Source of the DNA: Pseudalgibacter alginicilyticus
GTDB lineage: Bacteria; Bacteroidota; Bacteroidia; Flavobacteriales; Flavobacteriaceae
Length of the DNA stretch: 64,000 nt
Direction of reading: 5' to 3'
Assembly: GCF_001310225.1 (NCBI RefSeq)
Contig: NZ_CP012898.1
Location: 868,001-932,000, forward strand
Shown here piece by piece: positions 46,367 to 55,182 of this stretch. Every line of letters starts with the position of its first letter. The first letter of the stretch is position 1. The notes under the pieces are model-generated. The model searched no databases. It had not been told where the DNA came from and saw only the letters and a list, made by a program, of their open reading frames with translations. The translations under genes were made by a program, and so were the position numbers.

Positions 46367-47623
46367 TTAATTCAAAAACTTAGGCTTTATTACCAACATA
46401 GCCCACCCCCAATTTTGCATATCTGCAGCAACATTTTCAGCTACATTTTTCAACTCATACATACCATTACTTGGAAACATTTGAGAATATCCCAACAATA
46501 AACTATATCCTTTAAATTTCTTAGAAAACACCAAATCTATTTCCGTTCCTAATAATTTTTCACCACTTGTCAACGCCTGCTCTCCTCCAAAATTTAAAGC
46601 TTTCACCGTAAAATTTGATGTTTCACTTAATATAAAATTAGCACTGACATGCAAATCAACCAAACCAATATCATTCGCATGATTCCCTACATAGAAATAA
46701 TCCATAAATCCGTTAAATTTATGATTAGTTCCATACAAAGGAAAGAACGCTTCTGAATCTGAAGTCTCGTCATCGTTTCCACTTATAATCTCAAAACCTG
46801 CACCTAAGACCACTTTAGGAGCCACCTTATAAGTTACATCAAAACCTAACAAGTAAGCACCTATTACATTATCTCCCATTTGAAGAAAAGCATTTACTCC
46901 CACCCCTAAACTTTCTTTTTTATACTCTATATGCGTCCCGAAAGTTTGTAAATTATTTACACCATCAGGCGTTACATTATCGGTTTCATATTTTTGAAAA
47001 CCATTATTCAACACCAACAAACTACCTGAAAAATTATCCCAAGTATGTTTTAAATATAAATATTGCATCGTTTTATATGAAAAATATCCTGTTGTTTCAT
47101 AAACCGTTGATACCGATTGAAACCCTGTTGGATTAGAATAATCTTGATTAAAAGCCAATCCAAAATCTGCTACAAATTTTCCTTTACTGTATTTCAACAA
47201 AGCAGCATCATGATTACGACCTTGTTGCGCCCAATCTAAACCTCCAAAAATTCTTTGATCGTCATACGAAATAACTTGACGCCCTAATTTAGTTGAAAAA
47301 CCTTCTCCTAAATTAATATCTGCCCAAGCTTGAAAAACAGCAAATGAGTTATTTTGATCATAAGGCAAAATTTGTCTGTTTTCACCCCAAACCATAACAT
47401 CTTGAAAACTCACATAGAATTTATAAGCATCTACATTATATCCTGCATTTAAACGGATTCTTGTTGAAACCCCAAAACCCGGATCTGCAACATCTGATAT
47501 AAGACCTCCAAAACCGTTTCTATATTCTGTACGAGGTCTAAACTCACCATCTAACACAAATTGAGCTTGCACAAATTGAACCACCAGAGTTAAAATCCCT
47601 ATTACTAAATATTGTTTTTTCAT
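46367..47623 (-). CDS. Alginate-export family outer-membrane porin
   Basis: The 418-residue protein has a signal peptide (1-20, VQA/Q) and a beta-barrel with the start FVLDGEFRPRTEYRNGFGG. The alternating polar/hydrophobic strands end in an aromatic-rich C-terminus. The alginate_exp family (AlgE-like) includes many Flavobacteriaceae porins, not only alginate exporters, and such genes are frequently found beside nitrate or molybdenum-cofactor loci. It is transcribed divergently from moeA, so anion uptake for molybdoenzyme metabolism is a better guess than alginate export here; this is inference. Confidence 0.82.
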   Translation of the reverse strand: MKKQYLVIGILTLVVQFVQAQFVLDGEFRPRTEYRNGFGGLISDVADPGFGVSTRIRLNAGYNVDAYKFYVSFQDVMVWGENRQILPYDQNNSFAVFQAWADINLGEGFSTKLGRQVISYDDQRIFGGLDWAQQGRNHDAALLKYSKGKFVADFGLAFNQDYSNPTGFQSVSTVYETTGYFSYKTMQYLYLKHTWDNFSGSLLVLNNGFQKYETDNVTPDGVNNLQTFGTHIEYKKESLGVGVNAFLQMGDNVIGAYLLGFDVTYKVAPKVVLGAGFEIISGNDDETSDSEAFFPLYGTNHKFNGFMDYFYVGNHANDIGLVDLHVSANFILSETSNFTVKALNFGGEQALTSGEKLLGTEIDLVFSKKFKGYSLLLGYSQMFPSNGMYELKNVAENVAADMQNWGWAMLVIKPKFLN

Positions 47624-47784
47624 TGTTTTTATTTTAATAGTTGTTTCTTATTATTTTCCCCCTATTTCTAATGTAAACTTTATAAACACCACTTCAAAAC
47701 ACAAGTATAAATTACTTAGTTGTAATTTAATTTACAATCAAAAGATTATTTTTTGTTAATAAAACCTGTGTAACACACTACAAT

Positions 47785-47804
47785 AATAAGTAATAATACT
47801 TAAT
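47785..47804. promoter_or_regulatory. Operator-like dyad 1 between porin and moeA
   Basis: AATAAGTA-ATAA-TACTTAAT is a 20-bp dyad with 7 of 8 base pairs matching in each arm. It is a near copy of the dyad at 47806, with 21 bp between centres (two helical turns). The 5-bp core AAGTA-N4-TACTT has the spacing of Crp/Fnr-type sites, but the regulator is unknown. Confidence 0.55.
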
Positions 47805-47805
47805 T

Positions 47806-47825
47806 AATAAGTAAAAATACTTATT
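47806..47825. promoter_or_regulatory. Operator-like dyad 2 between porin and moeA
   Basis: AATAAGTA-AAAA-TACTTATT is a perfect 8-bp dyad with a 4-base spacer. It lies 127 bases before the moeA -7 box and 182 bases before the porin start codon. The rest of the 358-base gap is AT-rich with no gene and no exact -7 box for the porin found. Confidence 0.6.
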
Positions 47826-47932
47826 TTTAAAGAAACCATACTAAACCACCATTAAAACTTTTAATAAATAAAAAAAAATGATGAATTATAATCAAAAACA
47901 CTTTTATTCAAAATATATAATACTCTATTTTA

Positions 47933-47960
47933 TTGAAGCCTAACTTATTCGCTATATTTG
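47933..47960 (+). promoter_or_regulatory. Bacteroidota promoter for the molybdenum-cofactor operon
   Basis: TTG (47933-47935), 17 bases of spacing, and TATATTTG (47953-47960) give a full -33/-7 Bacteroidota promoter. It covers the in-frame TTG at 47958, so translation should start at ATG 47982, with a leader of about 15 bases. Confidence 0.6.
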
Positions 47961-47981
47961 CTCATATACAACGTTATTTAT

Positions 47982-49160
47982 ATGATTTCAATTGAAGAAG
48001 CAATTCAAATAGTAAAAAAAACTACCAAACCACTTTTAGGTGAAACTATAAAACCTATTGAAAAATCTGGTGGTTATAAGCTTTTTAAAAATGTTTATTC
48101 TGATATAGACATGCCTCCTTTTAGGCAAGCTGCTATGGATGGCTATGCACTTCATTTACATGATGGCCTTACATATAATCTTATTGGAGAAATAAAAGCA
48201 GGAGATAATTTTCAACCTTATATAAAAAAAGGAGAGGCTGTTCGCATATTTACTGGCGCCGCAGTTCCTGATACCGCTCATGCTGTCATAATGCAAGAAA
48301 AGGTTAAAAATATAGGCAATCAAATTAATATCGAACATAACATTTTAGAAAACCATAACATTCGCCCAGTTGGTGAGCAAGTTAAAAAAGGAGACTTAGC
48401 TCTAAAAAAAGACACTAAATTAACACCTGCGGCTATTGGGTATTTATCGTCATTAGGTATATCTGAAATATCAGTTTACAAAAAACCAAGTATCGCTATA
48501 GTAACAACTGGAAATGAATTAATTGAAGCCAAAAATAAATTAGGCTATGGTCAAATTTATGAAAGTAACTCTAAAATGCTTCAAAGCGCACTTTACAATT
48601 TAAAATTTTATGATGTTACTATTCACAAAATCAAAGACAATTATAATCAAACTGTTACCAAACTAAATGATCTTATAATTAATAAAGACTTAGTAATTAT
48701 TACTGGAGGAATTTCTGTTGGTGATTATGATTTTGTTGGAAAAGCCCTTAACCAATTAGAGGTCTATGAACATTTTTATAAAGTAAAACAAAAACCAGGC
48801 AAACCCTTGTACTATGGAAAAAAAGAAAACACACTTATTTTTGCTTTACCAGGAAACCCTGCAGCAGCTCTTACTTGCTTCTATATTTATGTTTATATTG
48901 CATTGCAAAACATGATGAATAATTACAATATTGAATTACCACGTATACAAGCAATATCCTTATCAAATTTTGAAAAGAAAGGTGACCGTCCACAGTTTTT
49001 AAAAGCCATTTACAAAAACGGCTCTGTAACCATTTTAGAAGGTCAAAGTTCTGCCATGCAACAAACATTTGCCATTTCCAATGCTCTAGTATTTGTTCCA
49101 GATTCAAAGAGTAGAATTAAAAAAAATGACCCTGTTGAAACTATTATATTACCCCTATAG
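47982..49160 (+). CDS. moeA: Molybdopterin molybdenumtransferase
   Basis: The 392-residue protein inserts molybdate into adenylylated molybdopterin. Family blocks present are DMPPFRQAAMDGYAL, RIFTGAAVPDTAHAV, and the MoCF-domain motif ITGGISVGDYDFV, with ALPGNPAAALTCF further on. The frame is open from TTG 47958, but the promoter box covers that codon, so ATG 47982 is chosen. It is the first gene of a nine-gene molybdenum-cofactor unit and is followed after one base by the ModE-like gene. Confidence 0.94.
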   Translation: MISIEEAIQIVKKTTKPLLGETIKPIEKSGGYKLFKNVYSDIDMPPFRQAAMDGYALHLHDGLTYNLIGEIKAGDNFQPYIKKGEAVRIFTGAAVPDTAHAVIMQEKVKNIGNQINIEHNILENHNIRPVGEQVKKGDLALKKDTKLTPAAIGYLSSLGISEISVYKKPSIAIVTTGNELIEAKNKLGYGQIYESNSKMLQSALYNLKFYDVTIHKIKDNYNQTVTKLNDLIINKDLVIITGGISVGDYDFVGKALNQLEVYEHFYKVKQKPGKPLYYGKKENTLIFALPGNPAAALTCFYIYVYIALQNMMNNYNIELPRIQAISLSNFEKKGDRPQFLKAIYKNGSVTILEGQSSAMQQTFAISNALVFVPDSKSRIKKNDPVETIILPL

Positions 49161-49161
49161 T

Positions 49162-49500
49162 ATGAATTACAAAATTAAAAGTCGAATTTGGATTGAACAT
49201 GAAAATCATGTGCTTTTAGGCGAAGGCAGAGTCCTTTTGTTAAAAGCTATTGACAAAACAGGTTCTTTATCAAAAGCTGCAAAATCACTAAATATTTCAT
49301 ACAAAAAAGCTTGGGATTTAATTGATTCCGTTAATAAATCAGCTAAAACACCTGTCACAAAAAATAGTATTGGAGGTAAAGGTGGCGGTGGAGCTCAACT
49401 GACCGAATATGGAAAATCATTAGTTACTGTATTTGATGAAATAAATCAAAATTGCTGGGAATTTTTAGACTTGCAATTAGAAAAAATAAAACAATTATAA
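49162..49500 (+). CDS. ModE N-terminal-type winged-helix DNA-binding protein
   Basis: The 112-residue protein matches the N-terminal DNA-binding domain of ModE (LGEGRVLLLKAIDKTGSLSKAAKSLNISYKKAWDLIDSVN, then GGKGGGGAQLTEYGKSLV). It lacks the molybdate-binding MOP/TOBE domains of full ModE (about 260 residues). It may regulate the operon or molybdate genes, with sensing done by another partner or not at all. Start ATG 49162 is one base after the moeA stop; a longer open frame upstream lies within moeA. Confidence 0.88.
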   Translation: MNYKIKSRIWIEHENHVLLGEGRVLLLKAIDKTGSLSKAAKSLNISYKKAWDLIDSVNKSAKTPVTKNSIGGKGGGGAQLTEYGKSLVTVFDEINQNCWEFLDLQLEKIKQL

Positions 49501-49687
49501 TTTTAAGTACATAAACATATAAATATGACTGAAATAGATTGGATTGGGTTTAGTACTATAGAGTTTGCAGTAAAACAAACAACTATCAGGAAATGAACAA
49601 GATTGAAAAACAAATTACTAAAAAAGAAGTAAATACACTCAAATGTTGATTAAAAAAAATTCAAATGCTTTTAAACACAAATAGTAC
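49501..49687 (+). other. Gap with two tiny overlapping reading frames
   Basis: ATG 49525-49596 would encode MTEIDWIGFSTIEFAVKQTT plus 3 residues. ATG 49593-49649, overlapping by ATGA, would encode 18 residues. Neither resembles a known protein. They could be leader peptides, remnants of a lost gene, or chance. The gap interrupts an otherwise very tight operon. Confidence 0.25.
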
Positions 49688-50428
49688 ATGTTGCAAACAG
49701 AAAATATATACTTGTTTTTATTAGCGCTACCCATCATATCTTTTTTATATGCAAGCGTTGGTCATGGAGGAGCTAGTGGATACTTAGCATTAATGGCCTT
49801 ATTTTCATTTGCTCCCGAAACCATGAAACCCACTGCATTATTATTGAACTTATTTGTTGCTGGCATAGCTTTTTACTATTATTTCAAAGAAGGCTATTTT
49901 AACAAGAAACTATTTGTTTCATTTGCCATTACCTCTATTCCATTTGCTTTTTTAGGTGGCACCTTAGAAGTTGATGCCTCTATTTACAAAAAGACGCTTG
50001 CAATTCTATTAATTTTTGCCATACTAAAAATGCTAAATGCTTTTGGCAAAGAACCTCATAAAATTAAGATGATTAAACTTTGGCAAGGTTTGCTTGTTGG
50101 TGGTATTATTGGTTTTTTTTCAGGATTAATTGGTATAGGTGGCGGTATTATATTAACACCTGTTATTTTACTCCTGCATTGGGGAAACATGAAAACAGCA
50201 GCAGCCGTATCAGCGCTTTTTATTTGGGTAAACTCAGCAGCTGGTTTAATTGGTCAATTTAGCAGTGGTATCACATTAGAAGCAGCTTCATTTGTATTTG
50301 TAGCCATTGCATTGGTAGGAGGTGTTTTGGGAGCTTATTACGGAAGTAAAAAAATCAACAATCAAATGCTTCGGTATATTTTAGCTTTTGTATTAACCAT
50401 AGCCTCAATTAAACTATTTCTAACATAA
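49688..50428 (+). CDS. TauE/SafE family sulfite/anion exporter-like membrane protein
   Basis: The 246-residue protein has about seven or eight transmembrane helices and duplicated TauE/SafE blocks: ASVGHGGASGYLALMALFSF near the start and GLIGIGGGIILTPVILLL in the second half. Family members move sulfite, sulfonates or other small anions. Its position inside a molybdenum-cofactor operon suggests a role with sulfur donor or oxyanion handling. Direction and substrate are not known. The stop is followed immediately by the mobA ATG. Confidence 0.88.
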   Translation: MLQTENIYLFLLALPIISFLYASVGHGGASGYLALMALFSFAPETMKPTALLLNLFVAGIAFYYYFKEGYFNKKLFVSFAITSIPFAFLGGTLEVDASIYKKTLAILLIFAILKMLNAFGKEPHKIKMIKLWQGLLVGGIIGFFSGLIGIGGGIILTPVILLLHWGNMKTAAAVSALFIWVNSAAGLIGQFSSGITLEAASFVFVAIALVGGVLGAYYGSKKINNQMLRYILAFVLTIASIKLFLT

Positions 50429-51016
50429 ATGATAAGCAAAAAACATATAACAGGTATTATTTTAGCTGGTGGAAAAAGTACCCGTATGGGAACAGACAAG
50501 GGTTTTTTATTATTAAACAACAAAACATTTATGCAATACAGTATTGAAGCATTACAACCATTAGTTTCTGAAATAATTATTGTTTCTGACAATATAAATT
50601 ATGATGTTTTTGGTTATAAACGAATAACTGATATTAAAAAAAATGCAGGCCCAATAGCTGGGATTTGCTCTGGATTGGAAATATCTTCTACAGAATACAA
50701 CTTGATTTTAAGTTGTGATGTTCCATTGATTACTTCTGAAGTTCTTCAAAAATTAATTGATAATATTGATGATACTTCAGAGATAATTCAAATTGAAAGC
50801 CTTGGAAAAAGCATGCCACTAATAGCATTGTATAAAACACAAATTATAAAAAAATTCAATGAATTATTACAAACAACAGATGAAAGGCGATTGAGGAAGG
50901 CGGTTGAAACTTGCAAAACAAAAAACATTATTTTAAAAGAAGATAATACAGCATGCACAATGAATGTGAATACACAAAATGACTTAAAAGCCATAGAAGA
51001 TGCATATAAAAATTAA
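50429..51016 (+). CDS. mobA: Molybdenum cofactor guanylyltransferase
   Basis: The 195-residue protein has the nucleotidyltransferase signature LAGGKSTRMGTDKGFL and SCDVPLI for GTP and metal binding. MobA adds GMP to Mo-molybdopterin to form the bis-MGD precursor used by the DMSO-reductase family. This implies that the organism has such a molybdoenzyme elsewhere. It abuts the TauE gene with no gap and overlaps moaD by 17 bases. Confidence 0.92.
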   Translation: MISKKHITGIILAGGKSTRMGTDKGFLLLNNKTFMQYSIEALQPLVSEIIIVSDNINYDVFGYKRITDIKKNAGPIAGICSGLEISSTEYNLILSCDVPLITSEVLQKLIDNIDDTSEIIQIESLGKSMPLIALYKTQIIKKFNELLQTTDERRLRKAVETCKTKNIILKEDNTACTMNVNTQNDLKAIEDAYKN

Positions 51017-51233
51017 ATATTTCGGACAAATAGCAGAAATAACGCAGTTAGAAGAAGAAACATTAGAATTCTCTAAAAGCTTAATTTCAGAACTTTTAGA
51101 GGTGTTATATTCAAAATATAATTCACTAAAGAATATAGATTTTAAAATTGCTCAAAACCAAGAATTGGTTTCTATAGAAACTGAATTAACAGGAAATGAA
51201 ATTGCATTATTACCTCCTTTTTCTGGCGGATAA
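51000..51233 (+). CDS. moaD: Molybdopterin synthase small subunit MoaD
   Basis: The 77-residue beta-grasp protein ends in ALLPPFSGG. The terminal Gly-Gly is the site of adenylation and thiocarboxylation. It donates sulfur to precursor Z together with MoaE. It overlaps the end of mobA by 17 bases, and MoeB, its activating enzyme, is encoded 70 bases downstream. Confidence 0.93.
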   Translation: MHIKIKYFGQIAEITQLEEETLEFSKSLISELLEVLYSKYNSLKNIDFKIAQNQELVSIETELTGNEIALLPPFSGG

Positions 51234-51303
51234 GATTAAAAAAAGTTCCACTGTAAAATTGTAAAAATAATAAACAATTATAAGTTAACTGATTAATAAT
51301 AAA

Positions 51304-52407
51304 ATGACACGATATAATAGACATATAGTCTTATCAGAAATTGGACAAATAGGCCAAGATAAATTATCCAATGCTAAAGTTTTAGTTATTGGTGCTGGTG
51401 GATTAGGTTGTCCTATTTCGCAATATTTAGCCGCTGCAGGTATCGGTATGCTGGGTATAATTGATTTTGATATCGTTGAAATTTCTAATCTGCAACGGCA
51501 AGTTTTATTTGGCAATTCCTCCTTAGGGCAAAACAAAGCTATAGCAGCAAAAAAACGTTTGAAGGATTTAAATAGCGACATTACAATTATGGCCTATCCT
51601 TATAAATTAACTCATAAAAATGCCGTTGAATTATTTAATCAATATGATATTATTGTTGATGGTTCCGATAATTTTGAAACACGCTATTTAGTAAACGATG
51701 CTTCAATAATTACCAATAAACCATTAGTTTTTGGTGCCATTTACAAATTTGAAGGGCAAGTAGCAGTTTTTAATTATCAAAACGGACCGAGTTACCGCTG
51801 TTTATTTCCTAACCCTCCAGAAAAAGACACCATACCTAATTGTTCAGAAATAGGTGTTCTTGGCATGCTTCCAGGCATTATTGGCTGTATGCAAGCCAAT
51901 GAAGTTTTAAAAATTATTTTAGGAATTGGTAAAGTTCTTTCAGAAAAAATCCTCTATTACAACGCTTTAACATTGCAAACGTCAACTTTAAAAATCAGTA
52001 AAAATGAAGCTGCTTTTGCTACTATTTTAAAAGAAAAAATCAATGTTAGCAAAAAGGTAATAACCACTAACTGCCAACACGAAATAAAAGAAGTTTCAAT
52101 ACACGATATCCTTTTAAAAGAAAACATTCAAATCATTGATGTTCGCGAATTGTATGAACAACCAAAAATTAACAATTTAAATATTACCCAGATTCCTTTA
52201 AGTGAATTGGAAAAAAACTTAAATAAAATTGACTTAAAAAAAGACGTTTTTCTATTTTGTCAATCTGGAGTACGAAGTAAAAAAGCTTTGTCTATACTAA
52301 AAACTTTAAATATTAATAACTGTTTTAATATTAAGGAAGGAGTTTCAACAATTAATAACATACTAAATAACCGTAGTTCTCTAAAAAAGGAACAACTCAA
52401 ACCATAA
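51304..52407 (+). CDS. moeB: MoeB/HesA-like MoaD-activating enzyme with C-terminal rhodanese domain
   Basis: The 367-residue protein has a ThiF-type adenylyltransferase domain (GAGGLGCPISQYLAAAGIG; DGSDNFETRYLVND) and a C-terminal rhodanese domain (about 265-355; DVRELYEQPK, active loop CQSGVRS with C319). The enzyme adenylates the MoaD C-terminus. The fused rhodanese can supply the sulfur, as in eukaryotic MOCS3/Uba4. This places activation and sulfur transfer in one chain. MoaE begins four bases after it. Confidence 0.92.
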   Translation: MTRYNRHIVLSEIGQIGQDKLSNAKVLVIGAGGLGCPISQYLAAAGIGMLGIIDFDIVEISNLQRQVLFGNSSLGQNKAIAAKKRLKDLNSDITIMAYPYKLTHKNAVELFNQYDIIVDGSDNFETRYLVNDASIITNKPLVFGAIYKFEGQVAVFNYQNGPSYRCLFPNPPEKDTIPNCSEIGVLGMLPGIIGCMQANEVLKIILGIGKVLSEKILYYNALTLQTSTLKISKNEAAFATILKEKINVSKKVITTNCQHEIKEVSIHDILLKENIQIIDVRELYEQPKINNLNITQIPLSELEKNLNKIDLKKDVFLFCQSGVRSKKALSILKTLNINNCFNIKEGVSTINNILNNRSSLKKEQLKP

Positions 52408-52411
52408 TAAA

Positions 52412-52855
52412 ATGACAGATAAAAAACCTAAAAATGTATTTAAAGAAGGTGCCATCACTTCCGAATTTATAGGGAATTCTATTTATAAGCATCAAACCAA
52501 AACAAACATTGGTGCACATAATATTTTTTTAGGACAAGTACGAGCAGATGAAATAAATGGTAAAATTGTTTCTGCTATTGAATACACGGCTTATAAGGGA
52601 ATGGCAAACCAGAAATTTCACGACATACGCGAATCAGCTTTTAAAAAATTTGAACTTAGCTGTATGCATATTTACCATAGTTTAGGAACTGTAAAAGCAG
52701 GAGAAATATGCCTTTTTGTTTTTGTTTCCTCTCCAAGGCGTAAAGTGGTTTTTGAAGCTTTAGAATATATTGTAGAAGCTATAAAAGCTAATGTTCCTAT
52801 TTTTGGTAAAGAGATTTTTGAGGATGATACGCATCAATGGAAAAAAAATACCTAA
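52412..52855 (+). CDS. moaE: Molybdopterin synthase large subunit MoaE
   Basis: The 147-residue protein has the MoaE pattern GAHNIFLGQVRAD, EYTAYKGMA, HSLGTVKAGE and VFVSSPRR, followed by KANVPIFGKE with the catalytic lysine and the C-terminal W. With MoaD it converts precursor Z to molybdopterin. It starts four bases after moeB. A weak AT-rich hairpin spans its stop (52841-52851 with 52856-52866). Confidence 0.93.
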   Translation: MTDKKPKNVFKEGAITSEFIGNSIYKHQTKTNIGAHNIFLGQVRADEINGKIVSAIEYTAYKGMANQKFHDIRESAFKKFELSCMHIYHSLGTVKAGEICLFVFVSSPRRKVVFEALEYIVEAIKANVPIFGKEIFEDDTHQWKKNT

Positions 52856-53021
52856 GTATTTTTTTTCCATTGCATGGTTTTCTTGCTTAATTTTTAAAAT
52901 ACAATCATAACACATGCTGTTTCATGTAAAAATTAAATACTTGGGTTGATTCCAAGAAATAAGTAAAACAATGACCGTCTCATCATAATCAAAATTAAGA
53001 AATACCCAATTAGTAAAATAC

Positions 53022-53972
53022 ATGACTCAACATCCAATTAAAAAAAATCAATATAAAGAAATGGTCGATATCACACATAAAAACACAACATTACGAACCG
53101 CAGTAGCGCAAGCTATTATTAAGGTTAGCAAACCCGAAACCATTTTAGCTATTCAAAACGATACGGTTCCCAAAGGTAATGTCTTAGCTATGAGCAAAGC
53201 AGCTGGTTTATTAGGTGTAAAACGCACACCAGATATTTTACCCGATTGCCACCCCTTACCTATTGAATTTACTGGTATTGAATATGAAATAAACAACCTT
53301 GAAATTATCGTATATTTCACAGTAAAAACTATTTACAAAACAGGTGTGGAAGTAGAAGCAATGCACGGAGCAAGCATTGTAGCTCTTAACATGTATGATA
53401 TGCTGAAGCCAATTGATAAAGGCATTGAAATACATCATATTAAACTTCTCAACAAAACAGGTGGAAAATCTAATTTTAAAAATGCCTATAAACAAAATTT
53501 AACTGCTGCTGTTATTGTGTGTTCTGATACTATTTCTGCTGGAGAAAAAGAGGATAAAGCAGGGAAAGCCATTATTCAAAAATTAGAAACTTGCAATGTA
53601 AAAATTTCTGATTATATAATTATTCCTGATGAAAAAACAATCATCCAAGAAAAAGCAAAAACGTATCAAAAACAAAATATAGATTTAATAATTTATACCG
53701 GTGGCACAGGCCTTTCTAATCGCGATGTTACTCCAGAAGCATTAATACCTTTATTAGACAGACGCATTCCTGGCATTGAAGAGTCCATTAGAAACTATGG
53801 GCAAGACAGAATGCCTTATGCCATGCTATCAAGAAGCGTAGCTGGAACCATAAAAGAAACCTTAGTATTAGCCTTACCAGGTTCAACAAATGGTGCAAAA
53901 GAATCTATGGATGCTATTTTTCCTTCCGTTTTACACATATTTGGCATCCTAAAGGGAGCTAGACATGACTAA
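53022..53972 (+). CDS. moaCB: Bifunctional cyclic pyranopterin monophosphate synthase / MoaB (MoaCB)
   Basis: The 316-residue protein joins a MoaC domain (about 1-155; GNVLAMSKAAGLLGVKRTPD, VEVEAMHGASIVALNMYDM) to a MoaB/MogA domain (about 165-316; YTGGTGLSNRDVTPEAL, ALPGSTNGAKESM). MoaC converts the MoaA product to cPMP. The MoaB-type domain adenylylates molybdopterin for MoeA. Fusions of this type are known in several phyla. It lies 166 bases after moaE and 35 before moaA, and it may have its own promoter. Confidence 0.92.
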   Translation: MTQHPIKKNQYKEMVDITHKNTTLRTAVAQAIIKVSKPETILAIQNDTVPKGNVLAMSKAAGLLGVKRTPDILPDCHPLPIEFTGIEYEINNLEIIVYFTVKTIYKTGVEVEAMHGASIVALNMYDMLKPIDKGIEIHHIKLLNKTGGKSNFKNAYKQNLTAAVIVCSDTISAGEKEDKAGKAIIQKLETCNVKISDYIIIPDEKTIIQEKAKTYQKQNIDLIIYTGGTGLSNRDVTPEALIPLLDRRIPGIEESIRNYGQDRMPYAMLSRSVAGTIKETLVLALPGSTNGAKESMDAIFPSVLHIFGILKGARHD

Positions 53973-54007
53973 CATTAATTGTTAAGTTAAAAATTAAAGA
54001 TTAAAAA

Positions 54008-55015
54008 ATGTCAAATCATTCCAAAATATTGCAAGATTTACACGGTAGAGACCATGCTTATTTGCGCATTTCGTTAATTGAACGTTGCAATTTACGCTGT
54101 AATTACTGCATGCCTGAAGCCGGTGTACAACTATCTCCAAAAAGTCATTTAATGACATATGAAGAGATTTATGAAATAGCAAAAATATTTGTAAACAATG
54201 GTGTTACCAAAATAAGGTTAACAGGTGGCGAACCTTTGATTAGAAAAGACATACCCACTATTTTGGAAAAATTAGCGTCACTTCCTGTAGAGTTATCCAT
54301 AACTTCTAATGCCGTAATTATCGATAAATATATAAATATTTTAAAGGCTAACAGTGTTTATAATATCAATGTAAGCTTAGATTCTTTAAATGCAGAAAAA
54401 TTTAAACATATTACTCGAAGAAACGAATTTAAAAGGGTTTACACAAACATTTTACTTTTAATAAAAGAAGGTTTTAAAGTAAAAATGAATGTTGTTTTAA
54501 TAAAAGATTTTAACGACAATGAAATTATTGATTTTATTCAACTCACTAAAGATTTACCTATTTCTATTCGGTTTATAGAATTTATGCCCTTTGATGGTAA
54601 CAAATGGGATATAAGCAAAATGGTATCCTATGCCAATGTTATAAAACAAGTAAACACTTCTTTTTCCGTAAATCAAATTAGACGTTTACAAGATGCTCCG
54701 AACGATACTTCAAAAAACTATAAAATTAACGGTTACAAAGGTAGTTTTGCCATCATCAGTTCGGTCACAAATCCATTTTGTGATTCTTGCAATAGACTCC
54801 GCTTAACAGCAAATGGCCAATTAAAAAACTGCTTATTTTCTTCTGGCGAATCCGATTTACTTACCGCATTAAGATCAGGGAACTCCATTGAACCAATCAT
54901 TCAAAAAGCAGTACGAGCAAAATTTAAAATCCGTGGAGGCATGAATACCATAGAAAAATTACAAGAACCAAAACTTCATAACAACAATAGAAGTATGATT
55001 ACAATTGGTGGATAA
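54008..55015 (+). CDS. moaA: GTP 3',8-cyclase (radical SAM)
   Basis: The 335-residue radical-SAM protein has the N-terminal cluster motif ERCNLRCNYCMPEAG (Cx3Cx2C), KIRLTGGEPLIRKD, and the C-terminal cluster cysteines in NPFCDSCNRLRLTANGQLKNC. It ends in Gly-Gly, as active MoaA proteins do. It performs the first step of molybdenum-cofactor synthesis from GTP. It is the last gene of the cluster; no clear terminator follows in the 167-base gap to the convergent GH88 gene. Confidence 0.95.
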   Translation: MSNHSKILQDLHGRDHAYLRISLIERCNLRCNYCMPEAGVQLSPKSHLMTYEEIYEIAKIFVNNGVTKIRLTGGEPLIRKDIPTILEKLASLPVELSITSNAVIIDKYINILKANSVYNINVSLDSLNAEKFKHITRRNEFKRVYTNILLLIKEGFKVKMNVVLIKDFNDNEIIDFIQLTKDLPISIRFIEFMPFDGNKWDISKMVSYANVIKQVNTSFSVNQIRRLQDAPNDTSKNYKINGYKGSFAIISSVTNPFCDSCNRLRLTANGQLKNCLFSSGESDLLTALRSGNSIEPIIQKAVRAKFKIRGGMNTIEKLQEPKLHNNNRSMITIGG

Positions 55016-55182
55016 TTCCATTTTTAACATTCAACTTAAAAAATAAAACAAACACAATTCGCCACCCCTATTTTCTATGATACACAGAACTACACAATTA
55101 TATTAAATATATAAACTTACAAAAAAACAAAGCGGTATGTATTTACCCTTTCATAAAGTAACAGGTGTTTTGATAAAAAAAA

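Noticed and set aside
46367-47623. Alginate biosynthesis export role for the porin
   Set aside because: No alginate biosynthesis genes are in the window, and the divergent molybdenum-cofactor operon points to a general or anion porin.
52841-52866. Hairpin at the moaE stop as a terminator or molybdenum-cofactor riboswitch
   Set aside because: The stem is almost only A-T pairs, so it is weak. The following 150 bases do not show the multi-helix structure of a riboswitch.
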